A stretch of DNA of 14,263 nt from an uncultured Desulfovibrio sp. (GTDB lineage Bacteria; Desulfobacterota; Desulfovibrionia; Desulfovibrionales; Desulfovibrionaceae), in the NCBI GenBank assembly GCA_900553145.1, contig USCL01000074.1, positions 1 through 14,263 on the forward strand. Direction: 5' to 3'. The translations under genes were made by a program, and so were the position numbers. Shown here piece after piece: positions 6,530 to 14,120 of this stretch; the stretch's first letter is position 1, and every line of letters starts with the position of its first letter. Under the pieces are notes generated by a model that was not told the DNA's origin, searched no databases, and saw nothing but the letters and a program-made list of their open reading frames with translations.

Positions 6530-8107
6530 TTAGATGTGACGCCGACGCCGCGAAAGCGCCGACGCGGAAAGCGTGAGGAAAAGCGCAAGCCCGGCCCACG
6601 GCAGCCACGGCTCCAAGGCAAAGAAGACGGATTTCTCCGTCAGCGGCACAACCGGGTGAGACAGGCTCTCGGCCTTGAACAGCCCGCTGCGCGCCATGAC
6701 GGCCCCCGTCGGGTCCACGAAGGCGGAAATGCCGGTGTTCGTGGAACGGGCCATCCAGCGGCGCTGTTCCACGGCCCGCAGGATGCCGAGCGAAAGGTGC
6801 TGCTCGGGAGCGGAAGACCGCCCGAACCACGCATCGTTGCTGATGTTCACCAGCAGCGTCGCGCCTTGGGCGACCTGTTTGCGGGCCAGCTCGGGGAAGA
6901 TGGATTCATAGCAAATGAGCACGCCCAGAACAAGCGGCTCCCCATCCGGGGAAAGCTGCGGCGCGGCGGGCAGGACCAGCGGCCCGGTCGACTCGCCGGG
7001 CAGGAATTCGCCCACGCCCTGCAGCAAAGGCCGCAGGAACGGCAGATCGAGGAACGGCGGCACGTATTCCCCGAAGGGGACAAGATGCTCCTTATCATAC
7101 CAGCCTTCGTTCAAGCCGTTGGATGATACAAGGTAAGCACGGTTGAAGGCGTCGACAACCCCGTCCCCGCGGCTGCGGAACCCCGGCGCGCCAAAGAGGA
7201 GGGCCACGCCGCGATCCTTGGCGAAAGCCCGGATCGCCGCCGGAAGCTCCGGCGCGGCCTGATAGTCGAAAGGCATGGCCGTTTCGGGCCAGATCAGCAG
7301 CCCGGGGCGTTCCGACTCCGGCACGGACAAGGATTCCGCGCTCAGGGAAAGATAACGCTTGACCGTGAGCCGCTGCATGGCCGGTTCCCATTTCACGTTC
7401 TGATCAAGGTTGCCCTGCTCCAGAGACACCCACAAGCCCTTCCCGCCGGAAGGAGCCGGAAAGACGGAAAACAGGCCGAACGCGGCGATCAGAAGCACGC
7501 CGGCAAGGGAGCCGCCAAGGGCCGGGAGCCACGCTTTCCGGGGCGCATGGGGAACCCGCGCACGGAGAACCCCCTCCGCAAAGAGGCAGGACAGGCCCGC
7601 CAGCAGGCCGCCGAGGCCATACGCGCCGATCACCGAGGCCAGCTGGATGGCGGGCGTCCACGGCGTGAAGGCCGAGGCCAGCGTGAGCCACGGGAAGCCG
7701 GTGAAGAACCAGCCCCGGAAACATTCCATAAGATACCAGCCGAGGCCGAGCGCCACGCTTTTCCGCCACACCGGCCCCTTATTCAGGGCATGGGCCAGCG
7801 CGGCGAACAGGCCGCCGTACAGGCCGATATACGCGCCCATGAGCAGCGGGCAGGGCGCGGCGAGCGCCCACGGCAATCCGCCGAAATCGTGGACCGGGAT
7901 AGCCAGCCAGTAAAGGCAGGCCGAAGCCCCCGCCATGCCGCAGACCCAGCCGAGCCGAAAAGCGCGTTTCCAGCTTGTGGAAGCTGTCCCAAGCAGGAAC
8001 AGGGAGGCCGGATACAGGAGCGCCGCAGCCGGAAAAGACGCCACGGGATTGGGCATGCCGATCCACAGCCCCGCCGCGCCGCAAAAAATCCACCAGAGCA
8101 TATTCAT
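6530..8107 (-). CDS. lnt: apolipoprotein N-acyltransferase
   Basis: Inner-membrane enzyme that adds the third acyl chain to the N-terminal cysteine of lipoproteins, the last step of lipoprotein maturation. 525 aa, close to the E. coli length. Residues 1-215 hold several hydrophobic membrane segments. A periplasmic nitrilase-like domain follows, and a last membrane segment lies at about 500-517 before the end RRRRHI. The catalytic Glu-Lys-Cys triad is visible as E275 in LIWPETAMP, K339 in WYDKEHLVPFGEY and C399 in LICYESIFPE. NISNDAWFG, also typical, is intact. ATG 8107 has no obvious ribosome-binding site, and a second ATG two codons later is no better, so the exact start is less sure. It heads the lnt-prfB operon and diverges from ech; TTGACT about 35 nt upstream of the start is a weak -35 candidate. 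Confidence 0.93.
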   Translation of the reverse strand: MNMLWWIFCGAAGLWIGMPNPVASFPAAALLYPASLFLLGTASTSWKRAFRLGWVCGMAGASACLYWLAIPVHDFGGLPWALAAPCPLLMGAYIGLYGGLFAALAHALNKGPVWRKSVALGLGWYLMECFRGWFFTGFPWLTLASAFTPWTPAIQLASVIGAYGLGGLLAGLSCLFAEGVLRARVPHAPRKAWLPALGGSLAGVLLIAAFGLFSVFPAPSGGKGLWVSLEQGNLDQNVKWEPAMQRLTVKRYLSLSAESLSVPESERPGLLIWPETAMPFDYQAAPELPAAIRAFAKDRGVALLFGAPGFRSRGDGVVDAFNRAYLVSSNGLNEGWYDKEHLVPFGEYVPPFLDLPFLRPLLQGVGEFLPGESTGPLVLPAAPQLSPDGEPLVLGVLICYESIFPELARKQVAQGATLLVNISNDAWFGRSSAPEQHLSLGILRAVEQRRWMARSTNTGISAFVDPTGAVMARSGLFKAESLSHPVVPLTEKSVFFALEPWLPWAGLALFLTLSASALSRRRRHI

Positions 8108-8537
8108 GGGGAAAACAAGCCGAAAGCGCCTTCAAAAGTCAAGCGAAAAGACAAACGGGGGATCACAAAGGCGCAATCGTGTTACGATGTGCCGAAAGGT
8201 GTGACCACAGGATACTCCCAACTACCTGTGAAAACATTCCTTAATAAACTGTTTAACCAACCAGTTGCGCCATTTCTTCCTTGACGCACCATTGCTTTTG
8301 AGCCATGAAAATAAATCGGATGGAGGGGGGATTTTTTCATGTTCGGACTGCTCTTGACGAGCTTGCGGCTGACTTTTTTCTCCTCCTCGACATCCGTGTA
8401 TTTTCGGGTTCGACCACGCCCGGGATGTGAATCCCGTCGGCCGCTCCCGCTTTTGTACGGTCCTGAGCGCTCAGGAAACCAAGACTCCCGGAGGGGGGTC
8501 GCGTTCGGGTCAACCCCGCAAGTCAAGTGAGGCGTCC
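8108..8537. other. divergent intergenic region and structured ech leader
   Basis: The 430 nt between lnt (minus) and echA (plus) hold no assured gene. Near lnt are a palindrome ATCGT-GTT-ACGAT (8176-8188), an inverted repeat CACAGG...CCTGTG (8206-8230) and AACTG...CAGTT (about 8248-8267), possible operators. Two TTGACG boxes (8281, 8354) lack good -10 partners at normal spacing. From 8411 to 8525 several hairpins follow one another. A 63-codon frame (8339-8530) with a GGAGG-like site is possible but doubtful. Confidence 0.55.
8421..8476 (+). promoter_or_regulatory. paired hairpins in the ech 5' leader
   Basis: CGGGAT-GTGA-ATCCCG (8421-8436) is a perfect 6-bp hairpin closed by a GNRA tetraloop, with CGAC (8411) and GTCG (8436) able to extend it. 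It is followed by the 16-nt perfect palindrome TCCTGAGCGCTCAGGA (8461-8476), flanked by GG and AACC. Weaker stems follow at 8484-8500 and 8501-8517. GNRA loops and stacked stems are common in regulatory RNAs, but I match no known riboswitch class. Confidence 0.4.
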
Positions 8538-10472
8538 ATGTTGCAATTGCTCCTCTTCGGCTGCATCGTTTTTCCGCTGATCGCGGCTGTCGCTGTAGCC
8601 CTGGACAAAGAAGGAACCCTGCGCCGCCGCATCGTGTATGCCGGCACCGGGATCACAGCACTGTCCGCACTGGGCCTAGCCCTGCACGGCAGCTTCGTGC
8701 TGCCCGTATCGCCGGACAGTTCCCTCCAGCCCCTGATGACCGTGCTCGATCTCGCCTTGCTCGCGTTCATCCTGTACGTGGCCGTCAACATCCGCCACAG
8801 GCTGTCCATGGGCCTCGCGCTCGGTCAGCTGGCCGGTATGATCTACCTCGACTTCTTCATGCTGGAAGGCCATCAGGCCACGGCGTTCCTCGCGGATCCG
8901 CTGTCCCTCGTCATGGTGCTCGTGATCTCCCTCGTCGGCGGGATCGTGTGCATCTTCGGCCTCGGGTACATGCAGGAGCATGAAGATCATCTCCGCCTCG
9001 CCAAATCCAAGCAGTCCCGCTTTTTCTTCTTCCTGCTGCTGTTCCTCGGCGCGATGAACGGGCTTGTCCTCTGCGACAGCCTCACGTGGGTGTTCTTCTT
9101 CTGGGAAATCACCACCCTGTGCTCCTTCTTCCTCATCAGCCATGACGGTACCCGCGAAGCCAAGCGCAACGCGACCCGCGCCTTGTGGATGAACATGGTG
9201 GGCGGCATCGGCTTCCTCGCCGCCATGCTGTTCATGCAGAAGGCCATCGGCACCCTGTCCATCCAGGCCATGCTGGCCCAGTCCGTGGTCATGCATTCCA
9301 CGGCCGCCATGCTGCCCGTCGCTTTCCTCTGTTTCGCCGCGTTCACCAAATCCGCGCAGCTCCCCTTCCAGAGCTGGCTGTGCGGCGCCATGGTCGCCCC
9401 CACGCCCGTCTCCGCCCTGCTGCACTCTTCCACAATGGTGAAGGCCGGCGTCTACCTCGTGCTGCGCCTCTCCCCGGCCTTCGCCGGGACCATGCTTGCG
9501 GGCATCGTTTCCCTGACCGGCGCCTTCACCTTCGTGGCCGCTTCCGCCCTGGCCTGTGGCCAGAGCAACGGCAAGAAAATCCTCGCCTACTCCACCATCG
9601 CCAACCTCGGCCTCATCATCGCGTGCGCCGGCATGGCGACCCCCGCGGCGATCACCGCCGCCATCCTGCTCATCATCTTCCACGCGGTTTCCAAGGGCCT
9701 CCTCTTCCTCTGCGTGGGCACCATCGAACAGCATATCGGCTCGCGTGACATCGAATCCATGCGCGGCCTGTACAAGATCATGCCCCGCGTGGCGGTCATC
9801 ACCCTGTTCGGCATCGTGACCATGATGCTGCCGCCCTTCGGCGCGCTGCTCGCCAAGTGGATCGCCATCGAAGCGTCCGCCTCGGCCCCGGCCTTCATGC
9901 CCGTGCTCGTGGTGCTCATCGCCTTCGGCAGCGCGCTCACCGTGCTGTTCTGGGCCCGCTGGGCCGGCCTGCTGCTCGGCAGCGACCCGCTGAGCGACAA
10001 GCGCCCCGTCCCCGAACATCTCGACGGCACCATGAGCTTCGCCCTGCGCACGCTCCTTTATGGCGCCGTCGTCCTTTCCCTCTTCGTCCCGTGGATCTTC
10101 GGCGGCATCGAACAGAGCATTGCCTCGCTGTTCGGCCTTGAGGGCATGTTCGCTTCCGACTGGGGCATCCTGACCAACGGCAGGGGGCTGTTCGCCGTCT
10201 ACCCCATGTTCTTCCTGCTCGCGCTCGGCATGTGGTACGCCCTGCGCCAGTCCAGAAAGGCCGAAAGAGGCCCCTGTGCTCTGCCCTACCTCTCCGGCAT
10301 CCAGTATGTGCAGGACGGCAAGGTGGGCTTCAACGGCCCGCTGAACGCCTTTGTGGAACCGAAGTCGTCCAACTATTACATGGAAGCCTGGTTCGGTGAA
10401 CAGACGCTCACCGGCAGGATCAACACCATCGCCATTGTCCTCATGGTGGTCATGTTGGGAGGTCTGCTCTAA
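8538..10472 (+). CDS. echA: Ech hydrogenase subunit A (NuoL-like ion-translocating membrane protein)
   Basis: Large membrane subunit of energy-converting hydrogenase, homologous to NuoL/ND5 and Mrp antiporters, thought to carry out proton or sodium transfer. 644 aa of nearly continuous hydrophobic segments. Key residues of the proton-channel family are visible: E190 in FFWEITTLCSFF, K271 in AFTKSAQLPFQSWL, and the loop TPVSALLHSSTMVKAG at about residues 289-304. The ATG at 8538 was chosen because the protein then begins with a membrane helix (MLQLLLFGCIVFPL) and GTGAGG lies 5 nt upstream; an in-frame GTG at 8427 would add 37 charged residues encoded by the leader hairpins. The stop overlaps the echB start (TAATG), so translation is coupled. 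First gene of echABCDEF. Symbol chosen by gene order; the NuoL-type assignment is firm. Confidence 0.92.
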   Translation: MLQLLLFGCIVFPLIAAVAVALDKEGTLRRRIVYAGTGITALSALGLALHGSFVLPVSPDSSLQPLMTVLDLALLAFILYVAVNIRHRLSMGLALGQLAGMIYLDFFMLEGHQATAFLADPLSLVMVLVISLVGGIVCIFGLGYMQEHEDHLRLAKSKQSRFFFFLLLFLGAMNGLVLCDSLTWVFFFWEITTLCSFFLISHDGTREAKRNATRALWMNMVGGIGFLAAMLFMQKAIGTLSIQAMLAQSVVMHSTAAMLPVAFLCFAAFTKSAQLPFQSWLCGAMVAPTPVSALLHSSTMVKAGVYLVLRLSPAFAGTMLAGIVSLTGAFTFVAASALACGQSNGKKILAYSTIANLGLIIACAGMATPAAITAAILLIIFHAVSKGLLFLCVGTIEQHIGSRDIESMRGLYKIMPRVAVITLFGIVTMMLPPFGALLAKWIAIEASASAPAFMPVLVVLIAFGSALTVLFWARWAGLLLGSDPLSDKRPVPEHLDGTMSFALRTLLYGAVVLSLFVPWIFGGIEQSIASLFGLEGMFASDWGILTNGRGLFAVYPMFFLLALGMWYALRQSRKAERGPCALPYLSGIQYVQDGKVGFNGPLNAFVEPKSSNYYMEAWFGEQTLTGRINTIAIVLMVVMLGGLL

Positions 10473-11320
10473 TGCTGAAGCTCATTTTCGCCCTCATCGC
10501 AGTCGCTGTAGCCGTTCCCGCGGGCGGACTTCTCGCCGGGGTGGACAGACGCCTGACGGCCCGTCTCCAGTCCAGGCAGGGGCCCCCGCTGCTCCAGCCC
10601 TTCTACGACGTCCTGAAGCTCTTCGGGAAAGCCCCCTGCGTGACCAACCCGTGGCTCATCTTCTCGTCCTACGTCTGTCTCATGGCTTCGGCCATTGCTC
10701 TGCTCATGTTCTTCATGCAGGGCGACATGCTGCTGCTGTTCTTCGTCATGACGGTCGGCGCGGTGTTCAAGGTGGCCGGGGCGCTCTCCGCCGACTCGCC
10801 CTACAGCAACGTGGGCGCGCAGCGCGAGCTGCTTCAGATGCTCGCCTACGAGCCGCTGGTCATCCTCACCTTCGTGGGCATGTCCGCCGCCACCGGCAGC
10901 TTCATGATCTCCGACATCTATGCGCTTGACGTGCCGCTGCTGCCCCACCTGCCCTTCCTGTTCATCGCCCTCGGCTACGCGCTGACCATCAAGCTCGCCA
11001 AGTCGCCCTTCGACATCGCCTCCTGCCACCACGGGCATCAGGAAATCGTACGCGGCGTGCTGACCGACTATTCCGGCCCCCAGCTCGCGCTGCTCGAAAT
11101 CTCCCACTGGCTCGACGTCATCCTGCTGCTCGGCCTGTGCTCCCTGTTCTGGCATACGAGCGTCACGGGCATGGTCGTCCTGCTCGTGCTGACCTACGCG
11201 CTCGAAATCGTCGTCGACAACGTGTGCGCGCGTATGACGTGGGGCTGGATGCTCAAGCATGCCTTCGGCATCACGCTGGGACTGGCCATCTTCAACATCC
11301 TCTGGCTCTACGTCCGCTAG
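10472..11320 (+). CDS. echB: Ech hydrogenase subunit B (NuoH-like membrane anchor)
   Basis: Integral membrane subunit homologous to NuoH/ND1, which ties the hydrophilic hydrogenase arm to the ion pump. 282 aa with about eight hydrophobic segments. Typical motifs: DRRLTARLQSRQGPPLLQPFYD (in the first cytoplasmic loop, about residues 25-46), GAQRELLQMLAYEPL with the conserved glutamate in the YE pair (about 114-128), and SPFDIASCHHGHQEIVRG (about 176-193), which is characteristic of Ech-type rather than complex I proteins. It starts on the ATG overlapping the echA stop. The gene ends 30 nt before echC, and no terminator is visible between them. Confidence 0.92.
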   Translation: MLKLIFALIAVAVAVPAGGLLAGVDRRLTARLQSRQGPPLLQPFYDVLKLFGKAPCVTNPWLIFSSYVCLMASAIALLMFFMQGDMLLLFFVMTVGAVFKVAGALSADSPYSNVGAQRELLQMLAYEPLVILTFVGMSAATGSFMISDIYALDVPLLPHLPFLFIALGYALTIKLAKSPFDIASCHHGHQEIVRGVLTDYSGPQLALLEISHWLDVILLLGLCSLFWHTSVTGMVVLLVLTYALEIVVDNVCARMTWGWMLKHAFGITLGLAIFNILWLYVR

Positions 11321-11350
11321 AACCGAAGCCCAGACTATCGGGGGTACCCC

Positions 11351-11842
11351 ATGAATCTTTCGGCATTGCATGAAAAACTGAATCAATACATCAACAAGGG
11401 ACGGCTGAAGTCCCCTTGGGTAGTCCATTACGACTGCGGTTCCTGCAACGGCTGCGACATTGAAGTGCTGGCCTGTCTCACGCCCGTCTTCGACGTCGAA
11501 CGCTTCGGCATCATCAACATCGGCGATCCCAAGCACGCCGACGTGCTGCTCGTCACCGGGACCGTGAACCAGCGCAACAAGGACGTCCTCAAAAACATCT
11601 ACGATCAGATGCCCGAGCCCAAGGCCGTCATCGCCATCGGCGCCTGCGCCTGCACGGGCGGCGTGTTTCAGGACTGCTACAACGTCGTGGGCGGCGTGGA
11701 CCGCGTGATCCCCGTGGACGTCTATGTCCCCGGCTGCGCGGCCAAGCCCGAAGCCATCATCGACGGCGTGGTGCTCGCCCTTGAAGTGGTCAAAGGCAAG
11801 CTCGGCCTGCGGGATATGCCCCACACGACCATTTTCGAATAA
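11351..11842 (+). CDS. echC: Ech hydrogenase small subunit (NuoB-like, proximal [4Fe-4S])
   Basis: Small subunit of the group 4 [NiFe] hydrogenase, homologous to NuoB. It carries the single [4Fe-4S] cluster closest to the NiFe site. 163 aa, short because the extra clusters and Tat leader of uptake hydrogenases are absent. Cysteines for the cluster lie in YDCGSCNGCD (C29, C32, C35), GACACTGG (C99, C101) and VPGCAAKPE (C129). Which of the CGSC and ACAC cysteines are ligands cannot be fixed by eye. The ATG at 11351 follows GGGGGTACCCC, whose GGGGG is a rather weak ribosome-binding site that is partly self-complementary. Cytoplasmic, bound to EchE and EchB. Confidence 0.93.
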   Translation: MNLSALHEKLNQYINKGRLKSPWVVHYDCGSCNGCDIEVLACLTPVFDVERFGIINIGDPKHADVLLVTGTVNQRNKDVLKNIYDQMPEPKAVIAIGACACTGGVFQDCYNVVGGVDRVIPVDVYVPGCAAKPEAIIDGVVLALEVVKGKLGLRDMPHTTIFE

Positions 11843-11851
11843 ATCGATGAC

Positions 11852-11870
11852 GCGCGGCCTCCTGCCGCGC
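11852..11870 (+). promoter_or_regulatory. hairpin with anti-Shine-Dalgarno loop before echD
   Basis: GCGCGG/CCGCGC (6 bp) encloses CCTCCTG. The loop CCTCC is the exact complement of the echD ribosome-binding site GGAGG at 11874-11878. An alternative fold pairs the two and would hide that site. Confidence 0.35.
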
Positions 11871-11883
11871 TCCGGAGGAAGAT

Positions 11884-12276
11884 ATGCCCCCATCAGTTGC
11901 TCGCCTCGAAGCCGAGCCGATCACGCTTGAAGCGGTCCGCGCCGTGGCCAAAGCCAACTTCGACGCCGGATACCGTTTCGTGACCCTGTCCGTGCACAAC
12001 CTCGGCGACGGCAATCTCGATATCATCTACCACTATGACAAGAATCTGAACATGCGCAATTACCGCCTCACCGTCCCGCTGGGGCAGGCGGTGCCGAGCA
12101 TTTCGGACATCTACTTCTGCGCCCTGCTCGTGGAAAACGAAAGCCGCGACCAGTACGGCATCACGTGGGACGGGCTGATCCTCGATTTCCAGGGCAGCCT
12201 CTATCTGGAAAAGGACACGCCTCCGCCGCTTCTCCGTGGCCCTTCCTGCACCCTTTCCACCGTCACCAAAAAGTAG
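11884..12276 (+). CDS. echD: Ech hydrogenase subunit D (NuoC-like)
   Basis: Small hydrophilic subunit without cofactors, related to NuoC and thought to stabilise the EchC-EchE module. 130 aa, near the usual 110-130. Seen: an alpha/beta start (GYRFVTLSVHNLGDGNLDIIYHYD split over residues 24-47) and then the NuoC-like stretch VPSISDIYFCALLVENESRDQYGI, where the ISDIY-ENE-RD-YGI pattern is the family hallmark. The C-terminal end LYLEKDTPPPLLRG is normal for EchD. GGAGGA lies 4 nt before ATG 11884. The intergenic hairpin just upstream may tune its translation. The gene ends 10 nt before echE. Confidence 0.88.
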   Translation: MPPSVARLEAEPITLEAVRAVAKANFDAGYRFVTLSVHNLGDGNLDIIYHYDKNLNMRNYRLTVPLGQAVPSISDIYFCALLVENESRDQYGITWDGLILDFQGSLYLEKDTPPPLLRGPSCTLSTVTKK

Positions 12277-12286
12277 GGAGCGCGCC

Positions 12287-13363
12287 ATGTCCCGTACGAT
12301 CATTCCTTTCGGACCGCAGCATCCGGTTTTGCCGGAACCGATCCATCTCCAGCTTGTCATGGACAACGAAACCGTGGTCGAAGCCCTGCCCAAGCTCGGC
12401 TACGTCCACCGCGGACTTGAAACGCTCACCACGCTCCGCGACTACAACCAGATGATCTACATCGTGGAACGCGTCTGCGGCATCTGCTCCTGCATCCACG
12501 CCCTGTGCTTCTGCCGCGCCATCGAGCACCTCATGGACGTCGAAGTGCCGCGCCGCGCCGCCTACCTGCGCATCATCTGGTCGGAGCTCCACAGGATGCA
12601 CAGCCACCTGCTGTGGCTCGGCCTCTTCGCGGACGCCCTCGGCTTCGAAAGCCTGTTCATGCAGTTCTGGAAAATCCGCGAACGCATCATGGACATCAAC
12701 GAAGCCACCGCGGGCAACCGCGTCATCATTTCCACCAACATCGTCGGCGGCGTGCGCAAGGATCTCTCCCGTGAGCACCAGCGCTGGATCCTCGACGAAA
12801 TGGACACCCTCGAAGCCGAAATGCGCCGCCTCGAAAAGGTGACCATGGAAGACTACACCGTCAAAAAGCGTACGGTGGGCATCGGCGTGATGACCGCTCA
12901 GGAAGCCATCCAGCTCGGCGCCGCCGGGCCGACCCTGCGCGGCAGCGGCGTGGCTCAGGACGTGCGCCAGACGGAATACGAAGCCTTCGCGGAGCTCGGG
13001 TTCACGCCCGTGTCCGTCCTTGACGGCGACTGCTGGGCCCGTACCAAGGTCCGCTTCCTCGAAGTGCTCCAGTCCATGGAAATCGTCCGTCAGGCCATCA
13101 GCCACCTGCCCGACACGGAAATCAACGTGAAGGTCAAGGGCAACCCCTCCGGCGAAGTCATTTCCCGCGTCGAACAGCCCCGCGGCGAGTGCATGTACTA
13201 CGTCAAGGGCAACGGTTCCAAGTACCTCGACCGCGTACGTATCCGCACGCCCACATTCGCCAACATTCCGCCCCTGCTCCATATGGTGAAGGGAATCCAG
13301 CTTGCCGACGTTCCCGTCGTCGTGCTTTCCATCGACCCCTGCATCAGCTGCACCGAACGGTAG
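12287..13363 (+). CDS. echE: Ech hydrogenase large catalytic subunit (NuoD-like, NiFe site)
   Basis: Catalytic large subunit of a group 4 [NiFe] hydrogenase that reduces protons with electrons from ferredoxin, or the reverse. 358 aa. The NiFe site is held by two CxxC pairs: RVCGICSCIH (C64, C67) and DPCISCTER (C352, C355), both intact. MSRTIIPFGPQHP at the start and ENP-like NuoD helices (AAYLRIIWSELHRMHSHLLW) fit the family. The protein ends exactly at DPCISCTER, so there is no C-terminal peptide for an endopeptidase to remove, unlike most [NiFe] hydrogenases. ATG 12287 has GGGAG 7 nt upstream; an earlier in-frame start at 12236 would overlap echD by 41 nt and was not chosen. The gene is followed after 12 nt by echF. 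Confidence 0.95.
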   Translation: MSRTIIPFGPQHPVLPEPIHLQLVMDNETVVEALPKLGYVHRGLETLTTLRDYNQMIYIVERVCGICSCIHALCFCRAIEHLMDVEVPRRAAYLRIIWSELHRMHSHLLWLGLFADALGFESLFMQFWKIRERIMDINEATAGNRVIISTNIVGGVRKDLSREHQRWILDEMDTLEAEMRRLEKVTMEDYTVKKRTVGIGVMTAQEAIQLGAAGPTLRGSGVAQDVRQTEYEAFAELGFTPVSVLDGDCWARTKVRFLEVLQSMEIVRQAISHLPDTEINVKVKGNPSGEVISRVEQPRGECMYYVKGNGSKYLDRVRIRTPTFANIPPLLHMVKGIQLADVPVVVLSIDPCISCTER

Positions 13364-13375
13364 GAGGAACTCGTC

Positions 13376-13888
13376 ATGCTCATGATCAACACCATACTCC
13401 GCAACTTCCTGAAGCGCCCCGCGACGCGGAAGTACCCGATGGTGAAACGCGACCCCTTCACCAACTACCGGGGCCGCCTCATCAACAACGTGGAATCCTG
13501 CATCTTCTGCCGCATGTGCTCGACCAAGTGCCCGGCGCAGTGCATTTCCACGGACCCGAAGGAAGCCTTCTGGGGGTACGATCCCTTCTCCTGCGTCTAT
13601 TGCGGCATCTGCGTGGAAGTCTGCCCGACCAAAAGCCTCTTCATGCTCTCGACCCACCGTTCGCCGGTCCCCACCAAGTTCGTCGTGTACCACAAGGGTA
13701 CCGCCCGCGTGGCGAAGCCGCGTCTGGCCTCCGTGCCCAAGGTCGCCCCGAGCGAAGTGCATTCCGAAACGCCTCCGCCCAAGGTCGTAGCCGCCGCGGA
13801 AATCCCGGCTGAAGCCCCCATCGAGGAGCCCAAGCCGACCCCCAAGGCGACCCCGCCCGCGACCCCCGGTGGCAAGAAGAAAAAATAA
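13376..13888 (+). CDS. echF: Ech hydrogenase ferredoxin-like subunit with unusual C-terminal tail
   Basis: Electron-entry subunit carrying two [4Fe-4S] clusters, homologous to NuoI, which passes electrons from soluble ferredoxin to EchC. 170 aa. Cluster motifs are CIFCRMCSTKCP (C42, C45, C48, C52) and CVYCGICVEVCP (C73, C76, C79, C83). The ferredoxin domain ends near residue 108. After it comes a tail of about 60 residues rich in Pro, Ala, Glu and Lys and ending GGKKKK, which I do not expect in EchF proteins of about 110-130 aa. AGGAGG lies 8 nt before ATG 13376; a second ATG at 13382 is spaced less well. Last gene of the operon. The frame stays clean through the tail, so it is probably expressed. 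Confidence 0.92.
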   Translation: MLMINTILRNFLKRPATRKYPMVKRDPFTNYRGRLINNVESCIFCRMCSTKCPAQCISTDPKEAFWGYDPFSCVYCGICVEVCPTKSLFMLSTHRSPVPTKFVVYHKGTARVAKPRLASVPKVAPSEVHSETPPPKVVAAAEIPAEAPIEEPKPTPKATPPATPGGKKKK

Positions 13889-13900
13889 GGGCATCCGGCT

Positions 13901-13922
13901 GCAAGGGGCTACACCCCCTTGC
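13901..13922 (+). terminator. hairpin after echF
   Basis: A perfect 8-bp stem GCAAGGGG/CCCCTTGC with loop CTACAC begins 12 nt after the echF stop. No T tract follows, so on its own it is a weak terminator or an mRNA 3'-end stabiliser. Confidence 0.45.
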
Positions 13923-14029
13923 CCTGTCCGGGGGGAATCGCTCTGCTGCGATGCCTGCAAGGCCCGCAAGCTCACCTGACGGTCACGGCTTCGCCGCCCT
14001 TTGGGTCGAATTCCCCCCGGCCCCCTCGG

Positions 14030-14086
14030 GGCCCAAAGAAAAGGTTCCCACACGGCTTTGCTATGTGGGAACCTTTTCTTTGGGCC
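14030..14086. terminator. long perfect inverted repeat, probable bidirectional terminator
   Basis: A perfect 23-bp stem (14030-14052 with 14064-14086; arms contain AAAGAAAAGGTTCCCACA and its complement) encloses an 11-nt loop CGGCTTTGCTA. Flanking CCCC and GGGG can extend it. The A-rich left arm and T-rich right arm allow termination on both strands. Its perfection also fits a dispersed palindromic repeat. Confidence 0.6.
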
Positions 14087-14120
14087 GGGGCATCGGTCGT
14101 GTCGGCATCCTGCGCGGTGG

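Noticed and set aside
8427..8537. Start of echA at GTG 8427
   Set aside because: It adds 37 charged, non-membrane residues encoded by strong RNA hairpins; ATG 8538 has its own ribosome-binding site and gives a normal EchA start.
8676..10019. A 447-codon minus-strand frame opposite echA
   Set aside because: Its His/Gly/Glu/Asp-rich composition is the mirror of hydrophobic EchA codons; no credible domain.
10469..11893. A 474-codon minus-strand frame opposite echB/echC
   Set aside because: Same antisense artefact; it spans two real genes and their junction.
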